A DNA stretch of 32,925 nucleotides from Pyronema omphalodes (Eukaryota > Ascomycota > Pezizomycetes > Pezizales > Pyronemataceae), in assembly GCA_024516155.1 (NCBI GenBank), contig JAJJXM010000147.1:1-32925 (forward strand). The letters are read 5' to 3'. Made by a program: the position numbers and the translations under genes. The notes beneath the pieces are model-generated. The model searched no databases, had not been told where the DNA came from, and worked only from the letters and a program-made list of their open reading frames with translations. This document shows positions 9,492 to 17,915 of this stretch, in pieces; position 1 is the first letter of the stretch, and the number at the start of each line of letters is the position of its first letter.

Positions 9492-9778
9492 ATGACAAGG
9501 GACAGATAAATACAAAAGAGAAGAAGAAAGAAATGTAAAAGCAAAAACCCAGTCTCCACCTCTACCAGTCTCCTCCTCTTGATCGTTGTGGTTGTGGGGT
9601 CTGTCCCCACTGTTACTACGGGGGTTTCTTGTCCAAGCGCGTCGGATGTTCCAAGTGCCCTGCTTGCACAGAGGCCGCCTCGCCGGGCTCCTCCCTTTCC
9701 TCCTCCCTTCCCCTCCCATTTTTAACCATTTTTCCTCCTTTCTTTCCTCCACAAAGCAAAAACAAAACCAAAGCAAAG

Positions 9779-10310
9779 TTAAACAGCCGCCGGGCCACCC
9801 ATGCCCCCACTCTCCTCTCCTCTCTCCCCTCCTCCGCCGGTGTCTCCTGACTCTTTGCCCTTTGAGACACCCGGGCCCGCCCTGCCCCTCTTCTCCTCCC
9901 CTCTCTCCCCTTCTCCTTCCTTCTTCCTCAGCCTCCTCGCTGCTCCCTCTCGCCTCTCTCCCCTTCTTGTCGGTGGTGTTGTCAGTCCAAGATTGCCATT
10001 CCCAAGCACAATCTGGACGTTGATGCCTCCGCTCTTGACTACTTCTGCCCAAGTCTTCTTTGCAGAGGAGGTTGTCGTTCTGGGTTGGTGGGTATTCTTT
10101 CCCCGTCCACCATTCTTTGTTGTAGGGGTCTTGCTGGGTGGCGCTGCCGTAGGTGTCGTCTCCTTCGCTTTCTGCTTCTTCCTCTGTGTAGCCTTCGCCT
10201 CCACAGTCTTCCATCCGTTCGTCTCAGCAGGGGCAGTGCTTGGGGCGTCGGGTAGAGGTGTGTCCTGAGCAGATGGACTGTCAGGGTGAGGTTCCGGTGT
10301 CGCATCGTTC
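9779..10310 (-). pseudogene. C-terminal fragment of ORF1-like protein (D2)
   Basis: An open frame covering the part from ATPEPHPDSPSAQDTPLPDA through GGINVQIVLGNGNLGLTTPP to the terminal GGPAAV and TAA (9779-9781). It matches the last ~175 residues of the D protein with few changes. The start is lost with the 5' truncation. The frame is also open upstream into the C3 tail, which gives a longer chance fusion that I do not count as real. That the G/R/E-rich C-terminus stays open in A, D and D2 suggests it is translated in active copies. Confidence 0.8.
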
Positions 10311-10325
10311 GTTTGTTTGTTTGTT

Positions 10326-11135
10326 CTCTTATTACTTGTTTGCAACCCGAAGGTTATGACAAGGGACAGATAAATACAAAAGAGAAGAAGAAAGAAATGT
10401 AAAAGCAAAAACCCAGTCTCCACCTCTACCAGTCTCCTCCTCTTGATCGTTGTGGTTGTGGGGTCTGTCCCCACTGTATACTACGGGGGTTTCTTGTCCA
10501 AGCGCGTCTGATGTTCCAAGTGCCCTGCTTGCACAGAGGCCGCCTCGCCGGGCTCCTCCCTTTCCTCCTCCCTTCCCCTTCCCATGTTTAGCCATTTTAC
10601 CGCCTTTGTTTCCTCCGCGTACAAAAGAAAAAGAAAACTCCCGTCGTCCTCCTCTGCCCCTTCCCCGCGCCCCTCTCTCTCCTTTCGCAACGCCTCGCAC
10701 TCCTCCCGCCCTTCGAACATAAGAAAAACATTGTCGCACCCAAACAAAGGAAAGTACAAAAGAAACTCGTCTGCCCTCTCTCGCCTGCCGTCCCCGTCAT
10801 CTCCCTTCCCGTGCACCATTCACCATCCGTGCCCTTCTCATCCGCCGTACCATAAAACAACTCCAACCCGTAAGACAAACAATTGAAAGACAAAGAAAAG
10901 AAAACTCAAAACACCCGAACCCCAAGCAGACCCAAGCAACGACCCCAGCCCGATCCCGTCACCGCGTGCCCGTTCCCTTTCTCTCCGCCTATCCCTCTTC
11001 TACCTTCCCCTTTTTCTTGTCCCTTTTTTTTTTTTTTTTTTTACAAAACAGAAATCCTAAGTAAGAAAGCACTGCAAAATCAGCGCGCGCGAAAGTTCCT
11101 AAGGTACTGCGGTCAGTGTAGTCAGCGGTAGGGGT
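10326..11135 (-). other. 3' UTR of C3
   Basis: Close to the C1 3' UTR. It carries an internal A19 run on the - strand (11024-11042), a purine-rich stretch and the conserved core (about 10498-10627). No gene. Confidence 0.7.
10344..10355 (-). promoter_or_regulatory. 3'-terminal UUCG hairpin of C3
   Basis: AACC-TTCG-GGTT on the - strand, followed by GCAAACAAGTAATAAGAGAAC and the AAAC tail. Same structure as in C1, D2 and D. Confidence 0.55.
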
Positions 11136-11606
11136 CTATCCCCTTCTGCGAGGCTTCTCTAGCCGGGAGTGTGCCCAGGTCGAGGTAGCAACCTTGGTTG
11201 CAGAGATAAAGGTGGAAAGAGCCTTGGTGCCGGAGGGGGTGTCCAGAATGGTGTTTAGGTTGATCCGGGAGTGTTGTCTGAGTTTGAGGTCCTTCCTGAG
11301 TGTGGAGCGAGCGGCCTGGAATTCGGGGCAGCTCAGGAGGAGGTGTCGAGGCGTCTGCGGTGGATGGATTGGGCAGCTGCAGCTGCGGGAGGGGTATGCG
11401 TCGGATGGAGGGTGGGCCAAGCAGTTGAGGAAGTACCCGTGGCCGGTGCGAAGACCCAGGATTGCAGTTGATATCCAGCGGGGGTTTTCGGTGTACGCAG
11501 TGTCCATTTTGCGGCGGTGTGTGGCGGTGTACGTGCGCGGTCGGGGGGAAGAGGTGAACCAGGTAGCCCAGTCTTCGGTGTACCTCTCTCGAGCGCGGCG
11601 GCGCAT

Positions 11607-11609
11607 TCA
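11607..11609 (-). other. Premature stop in C3 ORF2
   Basis: TGA where C1 has TGG. This is a G-to-A change on the coding strand. The next codon also differs (ATG against CTG). The Cys/His end of ORF2 lies downstream of it. Confidence 0.85.
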
Positions 11610-14600
11610 AGTGAGGGATATCGGTATTTGTCGGCGTGGCGGTACTGTTGTCGCCTGTCGGGCCAGTTCGTCGGCGGCTTCGTTTCCGGGGACGCTGGTG
11701 TGTCCTGGGACCCAGTGGATGGTAATTGAGGTGCCGTAAGTGTGAAGGTCGTGAGCGGTGTTGTGGATGGCCCAGGCGAGCTCCTGGCCGGGGCCTCGAC
11801 GGAGGTGAGAGGCTCGACGTATCGCGGCCTGGTTGTCGGTAAAAACGTGGATGTGTTTGTCGTATTCGTCGTTGCGTCGAATGTGTGTCAGGCATGTCCG
11901 GAGTCCTTCGTGGATGGCCATAACTTCCGCGTCGAAGACTTCTGTTCTGTCACCCATGGGCACTATGGAGTTGACAGGTCGTGGCAGCCCGTGGGGGATG
12001 GTGTATCCTGCGCCTGTTATGCCGTCAAGTTGAGAGCCGTCCGTGTACAGTAGGATAGTATCCGATCGTTGGCGAAGGGCGTGGAGGAGGAGGAGGTGGT
12101 CGTCGGCAGCGTCAGCCTTCGGGGAGGAGGAGATGTCGATCTTTAATGTAGGGGCGAGGTCGTCGTCGGGGATGTTTTGGGAGGTGTCCTCGATTTCGGC
12201 GTTTGGTTGGACCCACGGGGAGAGGGTGCTGATGACGTGCAGGAGGCGGGACGGGGCTTGTCCTGGGACGTGCCACGGGTGGTCGTACTCGGTGTCCGGG
12301 TTGATGGAGGCATCATCGATACTCGGGGCGGGAAACGAGACGGGGCAGCGTGTGATGACAGGGTGCGAGGCGGGTAAGGTGAGGGTGCGCAGGGCGTATT
12401 TCCGCTGGCGGTTGTCAAGACGTATTGTGACGGGAGGGAGTGCGGATTCATTGTGGAGGGCCAGGATCGGAGTAGAGGCGAAAGCGTTGAGAATCCTGCG
12501 GAGGGCGGTGTTCTGTTGATTCTGGAGGGTGCGGGCAAGGTCTTTTTGTTGGTTCCACCATATCTCTGCGCCGTAGTCTGCTCTCGACTGGACACACGCC
12601 TGGTAGATTAGTCTTGTAGCAGCGGGGGACAGACCTGTTTCGTACCGTCCTAACCTACACAGTGCGTTCAGAGTTCTTTGCGCGGCGGTTACTCGTCTAG
12701 CTACATGTTTTCTAAAGTTAAGTTTCCTATCTAAATACAGGCCTATCCACCTCACAACATCCTTCTCTCCTCCTTGTGTTCCCGGTGTGATAACTGTGCC
12801 GTTTGGTAACTTAACTTTTTCCTCCTCAGTGATGCTATCGGTGCGTGCCCAGTGGAAATGCAGGAGCTCTGACTTGGCATCGTCAAATGCAACGGCGTTT
12901 GCGTCGGCCCACCGAAAGGCTGTTGTCGTGATGTTCTCAAGTGCGCGGGCGTTCGCTTTTCTGGTGCGTCCCTGGACGACGATCGCTACGTCGTCAATGT
13001 AGCTAGGTGTCCAGGCGTACGGGTGTACCTGCGCTAGTTCGTCGAATAATGGGCGGAGGTATAATAAGAAAAGTATGGGGGATGCAGGGGAACCTTGTGG
13101 GATGCCTGTTTGCACTGGGCGTTGCGTGTCAGTTCGCCCGTCGAACGCTAGAGCGATCGTGCGATCTGCGAGGAAAGACTGGCACCACGATACTACTGGT
13201 CGCGGGCACCCAAGCTGTCGTAATGTTTGTTGGAGGCGGTCAGCAGAGACGTTGTCGAACGCTCCACGAACATCGAGGAAGAGGGCAGAGGTTAGCATTC
13301 CGTGAGATTTCCCAATCTCGACGTCGTGCACCAGCGCCATCGCCGCGTCAATTGCTGATCTCTGCGGGCGTCCACCTATTTGGTCCCTATGTAGTAAGTC
13401 GTGAGAGTCTGCCATCGTGCCTAGGCGAGTGGCCATTAGTTTTTCGAGGGTCTTCCCAAGGCAGTTTAGGAGCGCAATCGGACGGTATGCCTTTGGATTG
13501 CTGTAATCCGGCTTGTTGGGTTTGGCGATAATGACTGTGGTGGCCTGGCGCCAGCATCGCGGATGGTAGCCTACCGTCCCTAATGTGGCGTAGAGGTTGT
13601 TCATGTGTTCGGGGATGGCAAGGTATGCTTGGCGCAGGCAGGCGAATGTGAGCCCATCGGCTCCGGGCGCCTTCTTCGGCGAGGAGGAGAATATCGCTGT
13701 TTCTACCTCTGTCGGTGTAAAGGTTGTCCACTGCAACTCGCGGCGCGGGGGGAGGACGGACGGAGGCGGTGGTGGCGGCGGCGGGGGAAACAACTTTTGG
13801 AAGGCCTCTATCTTTGCGTCGAAGGAGCTGCAGATTGTTTCTTGGCCGTTTATCATTGCGCGGAGGTTTGGTATTAGCTGAGCACGCCGAGGGTTGGTGT
13901 ACCTAAACGCCTGCCACACATCGGGTCCTTCGGCTTGGGAAAGATATTCCTTCCACTTTGCATCTTTCGCCGTTCGAATGGTCCTGTGGTATTCGTTTCG
14001 GTGTTGTTTGTAGTTTAGGTGGGATCTATCGTCACGTTTGCGTTTCCACTTACGTCTTGCTTTGGTCATCTTTTTCCTTGCCTCGGTGACTTCTGCGGTC
14101 CACCATCTTTTCGATTGTGGGGTCACTTGTAGTACGGGGGTGGACGTAGTCGCGGCATTAAGGATGGCATCACGTATTGACTCCGCCAACGCATCGAGGT
14201 TGTCTGTGGTAGGGTGGTTGCGGTATTGTGTCCATGATGGTGTGAGGGCTAAGCACGAGGCACGGAGGGTTTCGGCGAAGAGCTCCCAATCCGTCTTTTT
14301 CCAGTTCAGTCGGTTTGTTGGGGGGGTTGTTTCAGCGTCTGGGTGGGTTGTGTGCACTTCGAAACTTATGACTTCATGGTCAGATCCCGTAGCGTTGTCG
14401 TCGTCAATTGCCCAGTTGATTGTTTCCTCTGCCATGTGGGGCGATACTAGGGTCAGGTCGAGGACGGAAGAACTGCGGCCTTGGTTGTAGTAGTAGGTGG
14501 GAATGTCAGGGACGGACACGAGGGTCCAGTCTCGTTGTTCGATGAGGTCAACTATTTCGGTGGCGCGGATGGGGGAACGTGTGCCGGAGTTCCACAGGGC

Positions 14601-14939
14601 ATGGTGAGCGTTGAGGTCACCTGTGATGATGCACCTGCAGGGGAGGGGGAGGGGGGTGAGGGCTCTCGGGATGGTATAAATATTGCTTTCGGGGTGTTTT
14701 TCGTTGTACATATTAAGAAGAAAGAAAGAAGGAATTAAGTCGGTGCCTACCTCAAGGACCTGGAGGTCAGGATCCGCGCATATATCGGTGCGCTGAGAAA
14801 CCCTGAGGTATGGGTTTGTCCTGGTCACATAGGCGGCTGTTCTGTTGGTGGTTCTATCCCCACGCGGTGGCAAGACCAGTGTGAACGATGGGTGTGTGGT
14901 GGCGTATGTTATGTCGGTAATGTGAATTTCTTGTATTAG

Positions 14940-14954
14940 GATTATGTCGGCTGT
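14940..14954. repeat. Target-site duplication of element D (tail side)
   Basis: GATTATGTCGGCTGT is repeated exactly at 16955-16969. It abuts the AAAC tail of D (the last T may be shared with the tail). Confidence 0.9.
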
Positions 14955-14993
14955 TTGTTTGTTTGTTTGTTTGTTCTCTCATTACTTGTTTGC

Positions 14994-15005
14994 AACCCGA
15001 AGGTT
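14994..15005 (-). promoter_or_regulatory. 3'-terminal UUCG hairpin of element D
   Basis: AACC-TTCG-GGTT on the - strand, then GCAAACAAGTAATGAGAGAAC and the AAAC tail, as in family C. Confidence 0.55.
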
Positions 15006-15292
15006 ATGACAAGGGACAGATAAATACAAAAGAGAAGAAGAAAGAAATGTAAAAGCAAAAACCCAGTCTCCACCTCTACCAGTCTCCTCCTCTTGATCGT
15101 TGTGGTTGTGGGGTCTGTCCCCACTGTTACTACGGGGGTTTCTTGTCCAAGCGCGTCTGATGTTCCAAGTGCCCTGCTTGCACAGAGGCCGCCTCGCCGG
15201 GCTCCTCCCTTTCCTCCTCCCTTCCCCTCCCATTTTTAACCATTTTTCCTGCTTTATTTCCTCCACAAAGCAAAAACGAAACCAAAGCAAAG
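15006..15292 (-). other. 3' UTR of element D
   Basis: Contains the conserved core (about 15146-15282), nearly the same as the C3 core, then a distal part with TTTTGTATTTATCTGTCCC just before the hairpin. Unlike C1 and C3 it lacks the ~400-nt purine-rich stretch and the internal poly(A) run. Confidence 0.7.
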
Positions 15293-16747
15293 TTAAACAG
15301 CCGCCGGGCCACCCGTGCTCCCACTCTCCTCTCCTCTCTCACCTCCTCCGCCGGTGTCTCCTGACTCTTTGCCCTTTGAGACACCCGGGCCCGCCCTGCC
15401 CCTCTTCTCCTCCCCTCTCTCCCCTTCTCCTTCCTTCTTCCTCAGCCTTCTCACTGCTCCCCCTCGCCTCTCTCCCCTTCTTGTCGGTGGTGTTGTCAGT
15501 CCAAGGTTGCCATTCCCAAGCACAATCTGGACGTTGATGCCTCCGCTCTTGACGACTTCTGCCGAAGTCTTCTTTGCAGAGGAGGTTGTCGTTCTGGGTT
15601 GGTGGGTATTCTTTCCCCGGCCACCATTCTTTGTTGTAGGGGTCTTGCTGGGTGTCGCTGCCGTGGGTGTCGTCTCCTTCGCTTTCTGCTTCTTCCTCTG
15701 TGTAGCCTTTGCCTCCACAGTCTTCCATCCGTCGGTCTCAGCAGGGGCAGTGCCTGGGGCGTCGGGTAGAGGTGTGTCCTGAGCAGATGGACTGTCAGGG
15801 TGAGGTTCCGGTGTCGCTTCGGTCGACGTTATCGCGAGGAGAGGTAGGGGGGACATAGGCTTGAGGGCATCAAGCTTGTCCTGGGCGGCGGTAGTCGCAT
15901 GTTTCGAGTGCATCAGGCTTCGCACCGGTGATGTCGCTCTCGGTTTGTGGTTCACCGGTCTTCTGTTTGTCGGTGAGGTGAGTTCGGTGTTCTGGTCGCT
16001 TCCCCTGCGCTTCCTCTTGCCAGGAGGGTTGCGAACAGCGTCCAGGACGTCCTGAATATCATGTTGGACGACGGACAGTTGCATAGTCATCTCTTCCATC
16101 GCTGAGGAAGAGGCCGTGAGGTTCGGTGAGGGGGGCGCCGAAATGACTTGTTGCTGTTCGTCGATTTTTTTCGTCAGAGCGTCTACAGCAGCCTGGAGAG
16201 CCGCTGTTTCAGCCTGTGTAGAGTTGTATGCTGCGCGCAGCTTTGTGTTTTCGTCCAGCAGAATGCTGAATTTCGTCATCATGACGTCGAATCTGTGGCG
16301 CATCTCATCGCTGTTGTTGCGTATGGTGTCATCGAGGGTATTGAAGCGTCGCTGTGTGTCCTGGTGGATCTGTTGTATCCCCAGGAAGCTGGCTCCAGTG
16401 AGTCCGGCGTAGTTGTCTATAAACAGTTGATCTAGGGTGGCATAGTTGTCGTCAACTGCGACTGCCTCATTAATTGCAGATACCATTTTGCGACGGTAGT
16501 CACTAAACCGGCTGTGTTCAGTTGTCGCCTGTTGCTGCGATGTTGAAGCCGAAGGAACTGGTGATCGTGCCAAGACCACGCTCTGGAAGGGCTTTCCAGC
16601 GAAGTTTCCATCAACTTCATCAACTTTTCCATCTCTTCCATCCAGAGTAGGAGTAGATCCATCATGAGGAAGGTCGGCTAGAACATTGTACGCGTTTTCG
16701 GACCGTTTCAATCGTCGGGCGTTGTTCTGTCGTTGTTTTGGCGACAT
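15293..16747 (-). CDS. ORF1-like protein of non-autonomous LINE element (copy D)
   Basis: 484 codons from ATG 16747 to TAA 15293-15295. The frame is open back to an upstream TGA, but only a TTG precedes this ATG. Same plan as copy A: polar N-terminus, predicted helical/coiled-coil section (about residues 130-230), basic KRKRRG patch, T/P/S-rich linker, GGINVQIVLGNGNLGLTTPP block, and a G/E/R-rich C-terminus. There is no zinc knuckle and no catalytic domain. LINE ORF1 proteins bind their RNA and help form the transposition particle, which is the likely role here by inference. The frame is fully intact, unlike every ORF2 in the window. Residues at about 80-115 differ strongly from copy A while the flanks are nearly identical. 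Confidence 0.75.
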   Translation of the reverse strand: MSPKQRQNNARRLKRSENAYNVLADLPHDGSTPTLDGRDGKVDEVDGNFAGKPFQSVVLARSPVPSASTSQQQATTEHSRFSDYRRKMVSAINEAVAVDDNYATLDQLFIDNYAGLTGASFLGIQQIHQDTQRRFNTLDDTIRNNSDEMRHRFDVMMTKFSILLDENTKLRAAYNSTQAETAALQAAVDALTKKIDEQQQVISAPPSPNLTASSSAMEEMTMQLSVVQHDIQDVLDAVRNPPGKRKRRGSDQNTELTSPTNRRPVNHKPRATSPVRSLMHSKHATTAAQDKLDALKPMSPLPLLAITSTEATPEPHPDSPSAQDTPLPDAPGTAPAETDGWKTVEAKATQRKKQKAKETTPTAATPSKTPTTKNGGRGKNTHQPRTTTSSAKKTSAEVVKSGGINVQIVLGNGNLGLTTPPTRRGERRGGAVRRLRKKEGEGERGEEKRGRAGPGVSKGKESGDTGGGGERGEESGSTGGPAAV

Positions 16748-16954
16748 TTCGTGAGGTGGGGTAAGCCAAAACTCGTGAAAACTCTGATTTTGCGACAAAA
16801 GTCAACAAAAACAACGTAGAATTCCCTGAAAATTCAGAGAATAACGTAACAGAGTGCTGCGAATCCGAATCCGATGAGAAAACCGGGGGTTTCGGTGCTC
16901 GTTGTTGAGAATGCAGGGGGGGGGGGTCGCCGTTGCCGTGTGTTGTTCTGGGTT
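16748..16954 (-). promoter_or_regulatory. 5' leader of element D (probable internal promoter region)
   Basis: LINEs carry their promoter inside the transcribed 5' UTR. This leader starts about 30 nt upstream of a C11 run followed by TGCATTCTCAACAAC, a module also found in the family B leader. It also contains a small CTGAA-TT-TTCAG hairpin near 16822. Promoter activity is inferred from position and conservation only. Confidence 0.45.
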
Positions 16955-16969
16955 GATTATGTCGGCTGT
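16955..16969. repeat. Target-site duplication of element D (5' side)
   Basis: GATTATGTCGGCTGT, an exact copy of 14940-14954. It encodes part of the C3 endonuclease (TADII on the - strand). Confidence 0.9.
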
Positions 16970-17071
16970 GTTGTGTGCGCTATTCAGCAGCGCATCGAGT
17001 GCTGTTCGTTGTCGGTTCACGTTGTGGGAGACGATCCGTATGGTTGCTGCCATTATGTTGTAGCTAGACAT
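16955..17071 (-). pseudogene. LINE ORF2 (C3), N-terminal piece: start of endonuclease
   Basis: ATG at 17069-17071 followed by an N-terminus ending IRIVSHNVNRQ, the first endonuclease block (B has LRIVSHNTNR). The frame runs 39 codons to the insertion point of element D and continues at 14954. The start codon overlaps the ORF1 stop by 8 nt (ATGTCTAG). Confidence 0.92.
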
Positions 17072-17117
17072 GGGCGTTCATCTCAGTGTCTCTGTCGGCT
17101 GGGTTGGGTGGGGCGTT
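17064..17117 (-). pseudogene. Last codons of LINE ORF1 (C3)
   Basis: A frame of about 17 codons ending ..DTEMNAHV and TAG (17064-17066), overlapping the ORF2 ATG by 8 nt exactly as in family B. The rest of ORF1 is cut off by the tail of B1. The identification rests on the conserved overlap geometry. Confidence 0.6.
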
Positions 17118-17136
17118 ATTTATTTATTTATTTATT

Positions 17137-17915
17137 AACTCATACACGCATCCAACCGTAAGGTTATGGCGGAATCTACAGTAAATACAAAATTAAGAAA
17201 CCCGGGTGTTAGGCCAAGCTCTCACTGGGTATGCCCCAGAGCTTGTTGTTAGGGTGTGGGGTTGTAGACCCCCAAGTCTCGTTGTGCTTTTGTTCGTCAA
17301 GCGTCGTCTGTTCCAGGAGCCCTGTACGCTCGGAGGCCACCTCGCCGGGTCGTTCCCCCATTTCCTCCACCCTTCCCCTCCCTTTTTTAACCGTTTTTCC
17401 ACCTTTATTTCCTCCACAAAGCAAAAACAAACAAGCAAAAGAAAAGAAAAGAAGATATAACTCCCCCGGGTCAACGCCCCCCCATCGCACCTCTCTCCCC
17501 TGTGCCACTACCCTACTCTACGTCCCTCCCCTCGCCCTTCACCACGCTCCTCCCTCTCGGCTCGCCGGCCATCCATCGTCCCACTCCGTCCACTTCTCTC
17601 CGCGTCACCATCTCGTACTCGCCTCATTCGTGCTCCTCCCGTCCGTCTCCACCGCGTCTCTCCTCTCCCTCAACTCCTCGCCTCACTTTCACTCCCGTTT
17701 CAAAAAAAGAAAAAAAACACAAGACTCCGTTCTCCACAACAACCACGCCTCCGCTCTCCCAGTCTCCCGTCTCCACTCTCTCCTCGTCATCGTCCGCTTC
17801 CTCCCCCTCCCCTCTCCCTCGTCTCTCTCTCCGCTCTCGCCTCCCGCTTCTCCCTCCCTCCGTCCTCCTCCTACTTCTTTTTATTATTATTTTATTTTAT
17901 TTTTTTTTTTTTTTT
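17137..17915 (-). other. 3' UTR of B1
   Basis: Starts with an A17 run directly at the ORF2 stop (T run 17901-17917 on +). A long G/A-rich stretch follows, then the core shared with A, C and D (about 17299-17428), and TTTTGTATTTACTGTAG just before the hairpin. Long + strand frames here (to 231 codons) are C/T-rich shadows. Confidence 0.7.
17154..17165 (-). promoter_or_regulatory. 3'-terminal hairpin of B1
   Basis: AACC-TTAC-GGTT on the - strand. The stem is identical to that of families C and D with a changed loop, followed by GGATGCGTGTATGAGTTAAT and the AAAT tail. Confidence 0.55.

Larger units (their letters stand above)
9447..10310 (-). mobile_element. ORF1-only element fragment D2 (5'-truncated)
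   Basis: Same family as element D (14955-16954): the C-terminal third of ORF1, the 3' UTR with the conserved core (about 9631-9770) and the terminal hairpin, then an AAAC tail at 9447-9460. Homology to D continues to the exact base where the C3 tail starts (10311). Either C3 inserted into D2, or D2 was truncated at the same point. Confidence 0.85.
11136..14954 (-). pseudogene. LINE ORF2 (C3), main part: endonuclease remainder, reverse transcriptase, RNase H
   Basis: This part begins within the endonuclease right after the element D insertion. It shows ILIQEI, TGDLNAHHALWNS, SVLDLTL and GSDHEVISFEV. The reverse transcriptase shows KKAPGADGLTFACLRQ, KAYRPIALLNCLGKTLEKL, FLDVRGAFDN, TGIPQGSPASPILFLLYL and the catalytic YIDD at 12990-13001. 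RNase H (YTDGSQLDG, EVFDAEVMA, TDNQAAI, WVPGHTSVPGNEAADELA) and CSCPIHPPQTPRHLLLSC follow. The enzyme would nick target DNA and copy element RNA into it. A nonsense codon TGA (11607-11609) replaces the TGG seen in C1, and the frame then continues unbroken to TAG 11136. A proline run of about nine residues precedes the reverse transcriptase. The insertion and the stop together make this copy inactive. Confidence 0.93.
14955..16954 (-). mobile_element. Complete ORF1-only LINE-related element D, 2.0 kb, with 15-bp TSD
   Basis: The boundaries are set by the 15-bp duplication on both sides and by restoration of the C3 ORF2 frame when D is removed. On the - strand the order is: a 207-nt 5' leader starting AACCCAGAACAACACACGGC, a poly(C)-TGC module, ORF1 (16747-15293), a 3' UTR, the UUCG hairpin and an AAAC tail (14955-14972). 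No ORF2 is present. The 3' UTR and tail match LINE family C, so the family C reverse transcriptase is the likely mobiliser. A full-length insertion with an intact ORF and an exact duplication indicates recent movement. Confidence 0.93.
10311..17117 (-). mobile_element. LINE family C, copy C3 (interrupted by element D)
   Basis: The - strand order is: last codons of ORF1 (17064-17117), ORF2 start (17071), insertion of element D (14955-16954), the rest of ORF2 (to 11136), an 825-bp 3' UTR and an AAAC tail (10311-10325). Removing D and one copy of its duplication leaves ORF2 in frame (1,306 codons plus stop). The 5' side is cut at 17117, where the tail of B1 begins, so most of ORF1 is missing. 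Confidence 0.9.

Noticed and set aside
9779..10474. A 231-codon - strand frame joining the C3 3' end to D2 ORF1
   Set aside because: The join is a chance read-through across the tail junction of two insertions. No such frame exists in the other copies.
14871..14873. Start of C3 ORF2 at 14873
   Set aside because: The codon there is TTG and the frame is open upstream to the element D insertion. The true start is ATG 17071, on the other side of D.
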